From Campylobacterales bacterium (GTDB lineage: Bacteria; Campylobacterota; Campylobacteria; Campylobacterales; QNZT01), in the NCBI GenBank assembly GCA_015489185.1, contig WGAE01000173.1:1-6460 (forward strand): a stretch of 6,460 bases of DNA, given 5' to 3'. Shown in pieces: positions 1 through 6,320 of this stretch. The notes beneath the pieces are model-generated. The model made no database searches and was not told the DNA's origin. It saw only the letters and a list, made by a program, of their open reading frames with translations. A program made the position numbers and the translations under genes. Position 1 is the stretch's first letter; every line of letters begins with the position of its first letter.

Positions 1-1541
1 CTTGAAATAACAGTATTAAAGCCTCTTTCGACCTTAAGCAACAGAGGATTTTTGATACTTAAAAAGTAGAGCGATAACAACGGAACCGCCGTAATGGAGA
101 TAAAATAGGAGGCAGCCAGCGCCAAAAGCAGTGTGGAGATCAAAGGTGCAAAAACCGTTTGCGGATAACCGCCCACAAAGAGCATCGGCGCCAGGGCGAT
201 CATCGTTGTGATCGTGCCGCTCAGGTCAGCAAACATGATCTCTTTTGTTCCGCCGAAAACAGCTTTACGGATATCCTCCCTAAGCTCCGAATAGTGCCTT
301 TCGATATTTTCCATCACCACCACCGTATCATCCAGCAGAAGTCCCAGCGCCAGAATGATAGCGGTCAGTGTGACAACATTAAACTCGATACCAAATAGCC
401 ACATCAGGGCGATCGTCGAAGCATAGACCATAGGAATTGTAACCAGTACGACCAGGATTTGACGAAAACTCGCCAAAAAGAGAAAAACCACAATCGTGGA
501 CATCACGATCGCATCGCGCAGGGATTCGAACATGTTTTCGGTACTTTGTGCGATAGTCTCTTCCTGGGTATCGGTGAGTTCAAAGCTAATATTAGGATAC
601 GCTTTTTGAAACTCCTCGATCACCTCTTTGGCATGCTTGATGGTCTGAATCACATCTGCCGTTTCGGCTCTTTGAATCGAAAGGGCAATCGCTTTTTTCC
701 CGTTTCCGTAATAAGCGGAGCGGTTTTTGTAGTGTCCGAAATAGACCTCAGCCACATCGGAGAGTTTCACAGAGGGGGTTAAAGACAGATTTTTGATCTC
801 GCTTACCTTGTCTCTTTGTCCGTTCGATTTCAATAGATAGGATTTTTCACTATTCTCTACAAAACCGACGGCATACTCTTTGTCATTTTTCCGGATAGTC
901 GCGATAACCTGCCCAAGGCTTAGCTTATATCGGTCAAGTTTCTCTTTATCGACGATGATCTGCAACTCTTTCTCATATCCGCCAAAGATATCGACATTGG
1001 CTACCCCTTTGGTCTTGATCAGTTTATGTTTGATATCCGTAGAGGCGATATCGCGAATCTCTTCAAGCGAAACAGAACCGTTTTTGGGACTCAGCGCATA
1101 GACACAAACCGGTGCCGTGGCGGCTGTGATCTTGATGATTTGAGGCTCTTTGATATCGTTTGGCAGTTTGGCACGGATCTTGGAGAGGGCGTTGGTGACA
1201 TCATTGACCGCCGTATCGATATTTTTGACATACTCAAACTCCGCTCGAATGACGGTCACTTCATCAATTGTGCTGGAGTAGGCACGACGAATATTATCGA
1301 GTGTATAGAGTTCTTCCTCGATCGGCACGGCAATATTGGAAGCCATACTCTTGGCGCTTGCACCCGGTTCGACCACCACGACAGCCACTTCGGGATAGTT
1401 GGAATCGGGGAAAAGGTTTCTGTGGATTTTACCGTACCCCGCCATACCCGCGATCACAAAAAGCGCTAAAACAGAGATGATAAAGTGCGGCTTTTTGAGT
1501 ACTCTTTCAATCAGTGAGAGGTTGTTTTTACTTTCTAACAT
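1..1541 (-). CDS. RND-family efflux pump inner-membrane subunit (HAE-type, AcrB-like), 3' end outside the window
   Basis: Proton-driven inner-membrane pump that exports substrates through the adaptor and TolC-like channel coded just upstream. The frame is open from the ATG at 1541 to the left edge, giving 513 residues, about half of the roughly 1,000-residue family length. Seen: a first membrane helix at about residues 18-37, a large periplasmic porter region to about 335, then helices at about 343-359, 362-384, 389-412, 438-457 and 464-494. Helix 4 contains the proton-relay pair D404-D405 followed by a V-M-E-N-I-E-R stretch; AcrB has D407-D408 at the same place. The Asp pair points to the drug/hydrophobe (HAE) class rather than the heavy-metal (CusA) class, though the substrate cannot be read. 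The start overlaps the adaptor gene by 14 nt. An in-frame TAA lies 3 nt upstream of the ATG, which fixes the start. Only a weak GGA precedes it, so translational coupling is likely. Confidence 0.95.
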   Translation of the reverse strand, partial: MLESKNNLSLIERVLKKPHFIISVLALFVIAGMAGYGKIHRNLFPDSNYPEVAVVVVEPGASAKSMASNIAVPIEEELYTLDNIRRAYSSTIDEVTVIRAEFEYVKNIDTAVNDVTNALSKIRAKLPNDIKEPQIIKITAATAPVCVYALSPKNGSVSLEEIRDIASTDIKHKLIKTKGVANVDIFGGYEKELQIIVDKEKLDRYKLSLGQVIATIRKNDKEYAVGFVENSEKSYLLKSNGQRDKVSEIKNLSLTPSVKLSDVAEVYFGHYKNRSAYYGNGKKAIALSIQRAETADVIQTIKHAKEVIEEFQKAYPNISFELTDTQEETIAQSTENMFESLRDAIVMSTIVVFLFLASFRQILVVLVTIPMVYASTIALMWLFGIEFNVVTLTAIILALGLLLDDTVVVMENIERHYSELREDIRKAVFGGTKEIMFADLSGTITTMIALAPMLFVGGYPQTVFAPLISTLLLALAASYFISITAVPLLSLYFLSIKNPLLLKVERGFNTVIS

Positions 1542-2595
1542 TTACATTTCCATATATCGGTAGTTTTGCCAGTAAAACTTCACTCCCCTGCGCGATCGCT
1601 TCTGCGGGACAGGGTGTGATCATCGTCTTATTCGCCTGTGCCATCACCTCCTGCACTTTTTTAGCTTTAAACGATTTATCTTTATAGACCATCACATAAA
1701 GTCCGTCTTCTTTGTGCAAAAGCGCATCATGGGGGACAACACACCCCTCTTTGGCTTCAGTAACCACGCTGACAGTCACGGTCGCACCCAGGGGTAAATC
1801 CAGCGCTTTGGTCAGTTTGACCTCAGCCTGTACCAGCCCCTGTTTGGCAAGGGTGAGGATTTTGCTCACTTTTCCCACAACTTCCCGGTCAATATAGACC
1901 GGTTGTCCCTCTGCAACGGATGCGCTGTTTTTTGAAAAAGCGAAACGAAGCTTCTGTTCCCCGTCACTCATCGTCAATATCGGTTTACCCGTAACCGCCA
2001 AATCTCCCTGATGCATCACAACCGTATCGATCACCCCTGAAAAGGGCGCTTTGATTTTGAGATAACTCTTTTGTTCATGAAGTTGCGAAATCTTTTGCTG
2101 CGTCGCTTTCACCGCCGCACTTTTTCCCTGCATCACAACCCTCGATGTCTCCAGTTGCTCCTTCGCCAAGCCGCCGACTTCATAGAGTTTTTTATTTCGC
2201 TGATAGATCCGTTTTGCCAGCGCCAGATCATTTTTCTGCTGTGTAAGCGTCGTGCGCAGCAGGTCGATATTTGCATTGATATCACGCTCATCGATCGTTG
2301 CCAGGAGAGTACCTTTAGAGACTTGCTGCGACTCATTGACATAGATCTTTTCGATATACCCCGCCATCTTGGTAGAGATCTGCACACTCTTTTCAGACAA
2401 AAGCGTCGCCAGATAACTTTGACGCGCCTGCATCTTTTCATGTGTAGCGTGTGTCAATGAGACACTCAGATTTCTGCTTTGCGGAGTCGGTTCATTTGCA
2501 ATCTCCTGTTTCCTCTTTTGCATCAGCGATTTTCCTTTATATAAAATCCCTGCTATGACAGCTATGCTTACTATGATGATTACGATCTTTTTCAT
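1528..2595 (-). CDS. RND efflux periplasmic adaptor (membrane fusion protein, HlyD/AcrA family)
   Basis: Periplasmic adaptor of 355 aa that links the RND pump to the outer-membrane channel. In order: an N-terminal membrane anchor (about residues 4-19), first half of the lipoyl-like domain (about 70-105, with MAGYIEKIYV and a V-x-K-G-T-L-L turn), an alpha-helical coiled-coil hairpin (about 106-175), and the second lipoyl half (about 176-211, with K-A-P-F-S-G-V-I-D at 182-190). A beta-barrel (about 212-285) and a C-terminal membrane-proximal region follow. There is no lipobox cysteine at the N terminus, so it is anchored by the helix rather than by lipid. The ATG follows the TAG stop of the TolC gene with no gap. 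A GAGGAG ribosome site at 2604-2609 lies 8 nt upstream, inside the end of that gene. Its own end overlaps the pump gene. Length and domain order are normal for the family. Confidence 0.95.
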   Translation of the reverse strand: MKKIVIIIVSIAVIAGILYKGKSLMQKRKQEIANEPTPQSRNLSVSLTHATHEKMQARQSYLATLLSEKSVQISTKMAGYIEKIYVNESQQVSKGTLLATIDERDINANIDLLRTTLTQQKNDLALAKRIYQRNKKLYEVGGLAKEQLETSRVVMQGKSAAVKATQQKISQLHEQKSYLKIKAPFSGVIDTVVMHQGDLAVTGKPILTMSDGEQKLRFAFSKNSASVAEGQPVYIDREVVGKVSKILTLAKQGLVQAEVKLTKALDLPLGATVTVSVVTEAKEGCVVPHDALLHKEDGLYVMVYKDKSFKAKKVQEVMAQANKTMITPCPAEAIAQGSEVLLAKLPIYGNVNVRK

Positions 2596-3885
2596 CTATT
2601 TCTCTCCTCTTTCCAGTAAATACTCCAGGTAAAAGACACCGTTTTGGTAACGATATTTGCTTTGAATCATTTGGGCACGGGCGAGTTCGGTTTTGGACTT
2701 TGCCAAAAGCAGGTCGTTAAGTGTCGAAATACCTGTATCGTACCGCGCCTCTTCGATCTTTTGCGTCTCCTGAAGCAGGTTATATTGTGATGCAGCCGCC
2801 CGATAATCGGCATAGGCACTCTCGATCTCGCTTTTTGCTTTGGCAAAGAGTTTTCGAAATCCCTCATCGGTAGATTTTCTTTGCACCAAAGCCTGAAGTT
2901 CGGCAATCTTTGCCTGCTCTACCTTTGCCGATGCAGCGCCGAAATCAAAAATATTCCATTTAAAATTGAGGGCGATTTGCCAGAGGCTCTCTTTCTCGAA
3001 CGGATCTCTTTGATCCAGGTCATAATTGTACCCCGCATAGGCGGCAAGTGCGACTTGCGGTTTTTGAGAAGCTTTGGCTCTCTTCTCCACCATTTTACCC
3101 TTTTCAATCTCCATATCCTGCAGCTTAAATCGCTCCAGTTTATTGAAATCGACCTGTTCGATCGAGACATTTTGACTTGTCGGTTTCACTTCCAACGCTT
3201 CAAGACGACCGATCTTTTTATAGTGCGTGATCGCCGCCAGATTGCTTTTGAGCATCGCCAGTGCACTTTGGGTTTTGGCGACATTTCCCCGGGCTTGAAC
3301 GAGGTCGTTATTAACCTTCAGGAGATCGATTTTGGCTTTTTTACCCAGGTTAACTGCGGATTGAATCTTCGCTTTGAGTTTTTGTAGAGCATTCACATAG
3401 TGCTTTTGCGCTGTTTCCAGCTCCTGCAAAGACAAAGCGGAGAGATAGAATGAGCGGATGTTATAAATCAGCTCTTCACGACTCAGCTTTTTCTTGCTGT
3501 GACTCATCTGCTCCGCAATCTCATCGATCCGCACCTGCTGTTCCAGCGCCCCGCCGGTAAAGAGAGGTACGGTGTATTGTATCCCCGTCGTAAAGAGATC
3601 CTGAGTCGTATCGACAGATGATCCGGGAGAGAGTGCGGAGGGGACGATCGGCGCCAGAGTCCTTGGCAAATTATAGTGGGTATAGGAACCGACCACATCC
3701 ACCTCACCGAACTGTTTACGACGACTCTCTTTTCGCTTTGCCTTCATGAGCTCTGTTTGAAGATTGCTTTTTTGCATCACCGAATTGTGTTTGAGTCCAC
3801 TCTCAACCAGTTCAGAGAGTGAAGTCGCCCCCAGAGAACTCTGCAACAGGAGAAGTGTCATCAGTGAAAGGTACTTTTTTTGCAA
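2596..3885 (-). CDS. TolC-family outer-membrane efflux protein
   Basis: Outer-membrane channel/tunnel subunit of the tripartite pump; TolC-family proteins act as trimers. From the TTG at 3885 the protein is 429 aa. It begins with a signal peptide (Lys-Lys at 3-4, hydrophobic core about 5-14, cleavage probably near residues 19-20, after S-S-L-G-A). Two long coiled-coil repeats follow, typical of the OEP family. A Y-T-V-P-L-F-T-G-G stretch at about 104-112 matches the conserved P-L-F-x-G-G strand turn of the first repeat, and an N-I-F-D-F-G segment marks the equivalent in the second. The reading frame extends upstream to an ATG at 3966. That start would add 27 residues before the signal peptide, and it has no ribosome site. 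The TTG has AGGGAG 7 nt upstream. It is the first gene of the operon, and its TAG stop abuts the adaptor ATG. Confidence 0.9.
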   Translation of the reverse strand: MQKKYLSLMTLLLLQSSLGATSLSELVESGLKHNSVMQKSNLQTELMKAKRKESRRKQFGEVDVVGSYTHYNLPRTLAPIVPSALSPGSSVDTTQDLFTTGIQYTVPLFTGGALEQQVRIDEIAEQMSHSKKKLSREELIYNIRSFYLSALSLQELETAQKHYVNALQKLKAKIQSAVNLGKKAKIDLLKVNNDLVQARGNVAKTQSALAMLKSNLAAITHYKKIGRLEALEVKPTSQNVSIEQVDFNKLERFKLQDMEIEKGKMVEKRAKASQKPQVALAAYAGYNYDLDQRDPFEKESLWQIALNFKWNIFDFGAASAKVEQAKIAELQALVQRKSTDEGFRKLFAKAKSEIESAYADYRAAASQYNLLQETQKIEEARYDTGISTLNDLLLAKSKTELARAQMIQSKYRYQNGVFYLEYLLERGEK

Positions 3886-3892
3886 ACCGATA

Positions 3893-3898
3893 CTCCCT
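3893..3898 (-). promoter_or_regulatory. Ribosome-binding site that decides the TolC-family gene start
   Basis: On the minus strand this reads AGGGAG, 7 nt before a TTG at 3885-3883. The encoded N terminus from that TTG is a clean signal peptide. The ATG at 3966 is preceded by an A/T-rich stretch without any purine-rich site, so this element supports the TTG start. Confidence 0.7.
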
Positions 3899-3922
3899 GA
3901 AAATTGAATTTTTGAATTTAAA

Positions 3923-3939
3923 ATATTAAGGGTAGTATA
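3923..3939 (-). promoter_or_regulatory. Candidate -10 elements for the efflux operon
   Basis: Two -10-like hexamers face the efflux operon: TAATAT (complement of 3923-3928) and TATACT (complement of 3934-3939). Neither has a good -35 hexamer at 16-18 bp. That would fit a promoter needing an activator, with the 7-4-7 direct repeat at 3943-3960 in the -35 area. TAATAT would give a leader of about 30 nt before the TTG start. This is inference from a short AT-rich region where chance matches are common. Confidence 0.3.
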
Positions 3940-3942
3940 GGA

Positions 3943-3960
3943 ATATGAACTGTATATGAA
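3943..3960. promoter_or_regulatory. 7-4-7 tandem direct repeat, possible response-regulator binding site
   Basis: The plus strand reads ATATGAA, CTGT, ATATGAA: two identical 7-bp units separated by 4 bp, an 11-bp period (one helical turn). This is the general geometry of sites bound by OmpR/PhoB-type winged-helix response regulators, which bind head-to-tail. It sits in the 109-nt divergent region between the TolC-family gene and the small plus-strand gene, just upstream of the candidate -10 elements of the efflux operon. No regulator gene lies in the window. The repeat is exact; the function is inferred. Confidence 0.4.
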
Positions 3961-3983
3961 TTTCAAAATAGTTTTAGATTTTT

Positions 3984-3989
3984 AAGGAG
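3984..3989 (+). promoter_or_regulatory. Ribosome-binding site of the 31-aa membrane protein gene
   Basis: AAGGAG, a near-ideal Shine-Dalgarno sequence, with 5 nt to the ATG at 3995. It is the main reason to believe that this very short reading frame is translated. Confidence 0.65.
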
Positions 3990-3994
3990 TTTTC

Positions 3995-4090
3995 ATGACT
4001 GAAATTATACTCGGTGTTACACTTTTGGCAACGATGGTACTTGCGTATATTGCTGTCAAAAAAGAGTGGAAGATCACGGATTTTTTCTAA
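3995..4090 (+). CDS. Small single-helix membrane protein, 31 aa, unknown family
   Basis: I do not recognise this protein. It is the only plus-strand gene supported in the window. It begins MTEIILGV, continues as a hydrophobic helix of about 18-19 residues (about residues 4-21, ending A-Y-I-A-V), then has a basic K-K-E-W-K segment and a short hydrophobic end, T-D-F-F. Positive charges after the helix predict the C terminus in the cytoplasm. It has a strong ribosome site (AAGGAG, 5-nt spacing) and a TAA stop. It is divergent from the efflux operon, with 109 nt between start codons, and convergent with hypX, with 6 nt between stop codons. Size and layout resemble small accessory subunits of membrane complexes such as KdpF or CydX, but no kdp or cyd gene is adjacent and the sequence does not clearly match either. 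It could assist the neighbouring efflux pump or a membrane-bound hydrogenase; that is speculation. Confidence 0.6.
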   Translation: MTEIILGVTLLATMVLAYIAVKKEWKITDFF

Positions 4091-4123
4091 CGCCTGTCAC
4101 GTTTTGAAGAATCTTTCAGGCGT
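4090..4123. repeat. Inverted repeat at the convergent 3' ends
   Basis: ACGCCTG at 4090-4096 pairs with CAGGCGT at 4117-4123: a perfect 7-bp stem with a 20-nt loop. It lies over the last codons of hypX and the stop codon of the small plus-strand gene, where a shared terminator would be expected. Neither strand has a T-run directly after the stem: the hypX transcript continues into TAGAAAAAA and the plus strand into GTGCTTCCC. It is therefore not a standard intrinsic terminator. It could be a weak hairpin protecting 3' ends. Confidence 0.35.
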
Positions 4124-5704
4124 GCTTCCCGGGCAGATTTTATAGACAAACTCCCGTCTCAGTCGATGAAATGCACTATCCGGTTCCCAAAACTGCGGGT
4201 ACATGATGCGTATTTCCTCCTCTTTGAGCACTTCGATCTTTTCGGCGTTTTCTTCCAAAAACTCCTGCTTCTCCCAGATAAAATCGTCGTCATACCTTTC
4301 CAGTGCAAATGCATGAAGATTTTCATAGTAATCCTCATCCTCAAATACCGCATCGACCATCCCGATCTTCATGGCTTCGGTTGCCGAAATGGGCAGGCAG
4401 GCTTCCAGAAGTTCATACGCTTTTTCTTCCCCCACTCTTTTAGGCAGGGTGTAGGTGTGGTATTCGCTGCCGGTGAGTCCCAGTGTTTTATAGTGCGGGT
4501 TCAGCACTACGCCCTCTCTCGCCACGACAAAATCGCACGCCAATGCCAGAAAGACCCCGCCCGCACCGGCGTTTCGCGCCAGACTCGCCACCGTGACGAT
4601 CTCGTCAGCAAAGAGGATCGAGCGGATCAGATCGTTCATGGCGTTGATATTCGCCCAGCCGTCCTCCCCCTGTTTTCGGCTATCTTCGAGGATATTGAGA
4701 TGAATCCCGTTGCTGAAAAAGTCCATCCCGCCCACCAGCACCAGCACCTTGCACCGCTCTTTGAGATACTCCACCGCATATTTGAGCCGGATACACTGTG
4801 CCGTACTCATTGCCCCGTTGTGAAAATTGAAACAGAGATACGCCACCTCATCACGCATCTCGACACTCGTCTCGTAAAAGGTCGCGTACGACTTGTCGAA
4901 AAGCAGCGGCAGTCGATCCTCTTTGATCCCTTTTAGCCGCTCTTTGAGAACATACGTCGCCGGAAGTTTGAAACCGCCCGGCTCTTTCAGATGGCTGATC
5001 CACACCGCGCCATCCACCGTCCCCAGGCAGATCGCCCCGTCACGTTTCGCCAAAATCTCTTTGGGTTTGCCTCTGAGCTTCTCCTCTCTCCATCCACCGA
5101 AAAGATAGCACGGCACACCCAAAATCTCATCCCTCACCCCCGGATAGGAATCCGCTTGATGAATCTTTTTCAAAATCTCATCGGTCGTATTATGAAGCCA
5201 GTCGATCTTTCGTTTCTCTTGTCTGAAACGTTCATGAAGCGGCTGCAACAGTTGCGGCACAGAGTGGTCGTTCGCAATATTGACAAAGAGCTGCTCCAGT
5301 CCCGAAACCGCCGCTTTGGTGATCTCCTGCCGATAGAGCGAAGCTTTGTAGGTATCTCGCACTGCAAACGTCACCTCTGCATAGATATCTCCACCGTCGT
5401 ACGTTTCATTCGCCCTCAGCCAGACCCCGCCCCACTCTTTATGTTCTAATCCATGCTCCACACCGTTTGGACCGCGATCACCTCTTAGACCCGGATGAAA
5501 GATAAAGGTCGGATAGTTTTTCCAGATCGTTTCGGGAAGATAGGTTTTCAAAAAAGGGGCAAGAATCAGCTCGAAGCTAAAGTCGGGAATTTTCTCGATA
5601 TCAACAGCATAAAGCACCTGCACCCGATGCCCCATATCTTTCAGCCGGACATAGACCGCCTGGGTCAGGGAGTTGAAGGTGGTACAGAGTAAAAGGATGG
5701 TCAA
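4097..5704 (-). CDS. hypX: HypX (HoxX), NiFe-hydrogenase CO-ligand maturation enzyme
   Basis: Cytoplasmic maturation factor that supplies the CO ligand of the NiFe active site when oxygen is present. In the family, the N-terminal part transfers the formyl group of N10-formyl-tetrahydrofolate to coenzyme A, and the C-terminal crotonase-like part releases CO from formyl-CoA. At 535 aa the length is normal. Seen: N terminus M-T-I-L-L-L-C-T-T-F-N-S-L-T-Q, typical of HypX; the formyltransferase motif H70-P-G-L-R-G-D-R-G-P; and D103-G-G-D-I, matching the catalytic Asp region of formyltransferases. In the C-terminal half are G-G-M-D-F-F-S-N-G-I-H-L-N (325-337), R-N-A-G-A-G-G-V (377-384, oxyanion-hole type) and G-S-E-Y-H-T-Y-T-L-P-K-R-V-G (412-425). 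No key motif is missing. The start is TTG, with GGAG 5 nt upstream inside the end of the toxin gene and only 2 nt between the genes. It is in the same orientation as hypE, from which it is separated by a toxin-antitoxin pair. Confidence 0.95.
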   Translation of the reverse strand: MTILLLCTTFNSLTQAVYVRLKDMGHRVQVLYAVDIEKIPDFSFELILAPFLKTYLPETIWKNYPTFIFHPGLRGDRGPNGVEHGLEHKEWGGVWLRANETYDGGDIYAEVTFAVRDTYKASLYRQEITKAAVSGLEQLFVNIANDHSVPQLLQPLHERFRQEKRKIDWLHNTTDEILKKIHQADSYPGVRDEILGVPCYLFGGWREEKLRGKPKEILAKRDGAICLGTVDGAVWISHLKEPGGFKLPATYVLKERLKGIKEDRLPLLFDKSYATFYETSVEMRDEVAYLCFNFHNGAMSTAQCIRLKYAVEYLKERCKVLVLVGGMDFFSNGIHLNILEDSRKQGEDGWANINAMNDLIRSILFADEIVTVASLARNAGAGGVFLALACDFVVAREGVVLNPHYKTLGLTGSEYHTYTLPKRVGEEKAYELLEACLPISATEAMKIGMVDAVFEDEDYYENLHAFALERYDDDFIWEKQEFLEENAEKIEVLKEEEIRIMYPQFWEPDSAFHRLRREFVYKICPGSTPERFFKT

Positions 5705-5706
5705 AT

Positions 5707-6051
5707 TTACTCCAACCCCAGTACAATTTTTACCTGACTGTCCAAAATCAGCATCTCCTCCACTGTAAGTGACGCCACTCTCTCCGTTATAATCCGGCGG
5801 TTATCGATCGTTCTGATCTGATCACAGAGTATTTCACTCTCATGTTCCAGATCTTCTCTTTTTGTAATGCGAAAGCGAAGTGGCCAGGTGCCTTGCGTAA
5901 TTTTTGTCGTCAGCGGTAAAATCGTTGTGGTTGGATGAGAAACCTCATTTAACATATCGGTCTGATAAATCAGTACAGGACGCAGTTTCCCTACCTCGTT
6001 ACCTTTTCTCGGGTTCAGATTCGCCAGATAAATTTCTCCGCGTTTAAACAT
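5707..6051 (-). CDS. mazF: MazF/PemK-family toxin (mRNA interferase)
   Basis: Toxin of a type II toxin-antitoxin system; family members are ribonucleases that cut mRNA at short sequence motifs and are blocked by their antitoxin. The 114 aa are normal for the family. Seen: R-G-E-I-Y-L-A-N-L-N-P at 4-14, then G-K-L-R24-P-V-L-I-Y-Q-T-D, and T48 in I-L-P-L-T-T. R24 and T48 occupy the positions of the catalytic Arg and Thr known in Bacillus MazF. A later D-Q-I-R-T-I-D segment is also conserved in MazF. The gene therefore looks intact and active. Its ATG lies within the end of the antitoxin gene (8-nt overlap), with AGGAGA at 6063-6068, a rather long 11 nt upstream. Its TAA stop lies 2 nt before the hypX start. 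Cut specificity cannot be read from sequence. Confidence 0.92.
   Translation of the reverse strand: MFKRGEIYLANLNPRKGNEVGKLRPVLIYQTDMLNEVSHPTTTILPLTTKITQGTWPLRFRITKREDLEHESEILCDQIRTIDNRRIITERVASLTVEEMLILDSQVKIVLGLE
5710..5713 (-). promoter_or_regulatory. hypX: Ribosome-binding site supporting the TTG start of hypX
   Basis: GGAG on the minus strand, part of TTGGAG, 5 nt upstream of the TTG at 5704-5702. It overlaps the last codons of the toxin gene, so hypX translation is probably coupled to that of the toxin. Confidence 0.6.
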
Positions 6052-6286
6052 TGTCCAGACCGTCTCCTAGTGTTCCTTCCAGCTCTTTTGCCATCATTTT
6101 CGCATCCTCCCGAACACGCAACGATGCCTCTTTGATCTGCGCTTTAAGCTTTTCACGATCCATCTCTTCCCGAAAACGGAGCACAGATCGGCGGATCAAT
6201 TCACTCCTGTTGATTTGCAACTCTTTCGCCATCATATCGAGTGTTTCAAGAAACTTTTCATCCGATTTCAAAGTAATTACCGGCAT
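6044..6286 (-). CDS. Ribbon-helix-helix antitoxin paired with the MazF-type toxin
   Basis: Antitoxin of 80 aa, expected to bind and inhibit the MazF-type toxin and to repress the shared promoter as a DNA-binding dimer. Seen: an N-terminal ribbon-helix-helix (CopG/MetJ-type) domain, with a beta strand (P-V-I-T-L-K-S), a first helix (E-K-F-L-E-T-L-D-M-M-A-K-E-L), the turn I-N-R-S and a second helix (E-L-I-R-R-S-V-L-R-F-R-E-E). A charged, probably flexible C-terminal half (about residues 40-80) follows, which in this class binds the toxin. A TTG one codon upstream (6289) is also in frame. The ATG at 6286 is preferred because AAGGAG at 6292-6297 is 5 nt from it but only 2 nt from the TTG. It overlaps the toxin gene by 8 nt. 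This is the RHH type rather than the AbrB-fold MazE of E. coli. Confidence 0.9.
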   Translation of the reverse strand: MPVITLKSDEKFLETLDMMAKELQINRSELIRRSVLRFREEMDREKLKAQIKEASLRVREDAKMMAKELEGTLGDGLDNV

Positions 6287-6291
6287 CAATA

Positions 6292-6297
6292 CTCCTT
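6292..6297 (-). promoter_or_regulatory. Ribosome-binding site that decides the antitoxin start
   Basis: AAGGAG on the minus strand, 5 nt before the ATG at 6286-6284. The strong site in front of the antitoxin, against a long-spaced one in front of the toxin, fits the usual need for more antitoxin than toxin. Confidence 0.7.
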
Positions 6298-6298
6298 T

Positions 6299-6318
6299 GG
6301 TAATACTTAAGTAATACC
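6299..6318. promoter_or_regulatory. Probable autoregulatory operator of the toxin-antitoxin module
   Basis: GGTAATACTTAAGTAATACC is a 20-bp palindrome with 9 of 10 pairs matching; only 6303/6314 (A and A) fail. It can also be read as a direct repeat GTAATAC-TTAA-GTAATAC with an 11-bp period. It lies 2 bp downstream of the -10 element, over the expected transcription start, and ends just before the antitoxin ribosome site. RHH antitoxins characteristically bind such paired short sites to repress their own operon, so the assignment is well motivated though untested. Confidence 0.7.
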
Positions 6319-6320
6319 AA

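Noticed and set aside
1026..1469. Open plus-strand frame of 147 codons
   Set aside because: It is antisense to the RND pump coding region, with no recognisable protein family; the pump frame is continuous and carries the conserved features.
2881..3387. Open plus-strand frame of 168 codons
   Set aside because: It is antisense to the TolC-family gene and has the odd composition (many Leu, Phe, Arg) of a shadow frame.
3995..4090. KdpF or CydX identity for the 31-aa membrane protein
   Set aside because: Only size and a single helix agree; neither kdp nor cyd genes are adjacent and the sequence has no clear family signature.
4090..4123. Rho-independent terminator shared by hypX and the small gene
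   Set aside because: No T-run follows the stem on either strand.
4166..4936. Open plus-strand frame of 256 codons
   Set aside because: It lies entirely antisense to hypX, which has clear family motifs throughout; the plus-strand product has no domain features and is His/Arg/Phe-rich, as expected of a shadow frame.
6287..6289. TTG one codon upstream of the antitoxin ATG as alternative start
   Set aside because: It would leave only 2 nt to the AAGGAG ribosome site; the ATG at 6286 has a normal 5-nt spacing.
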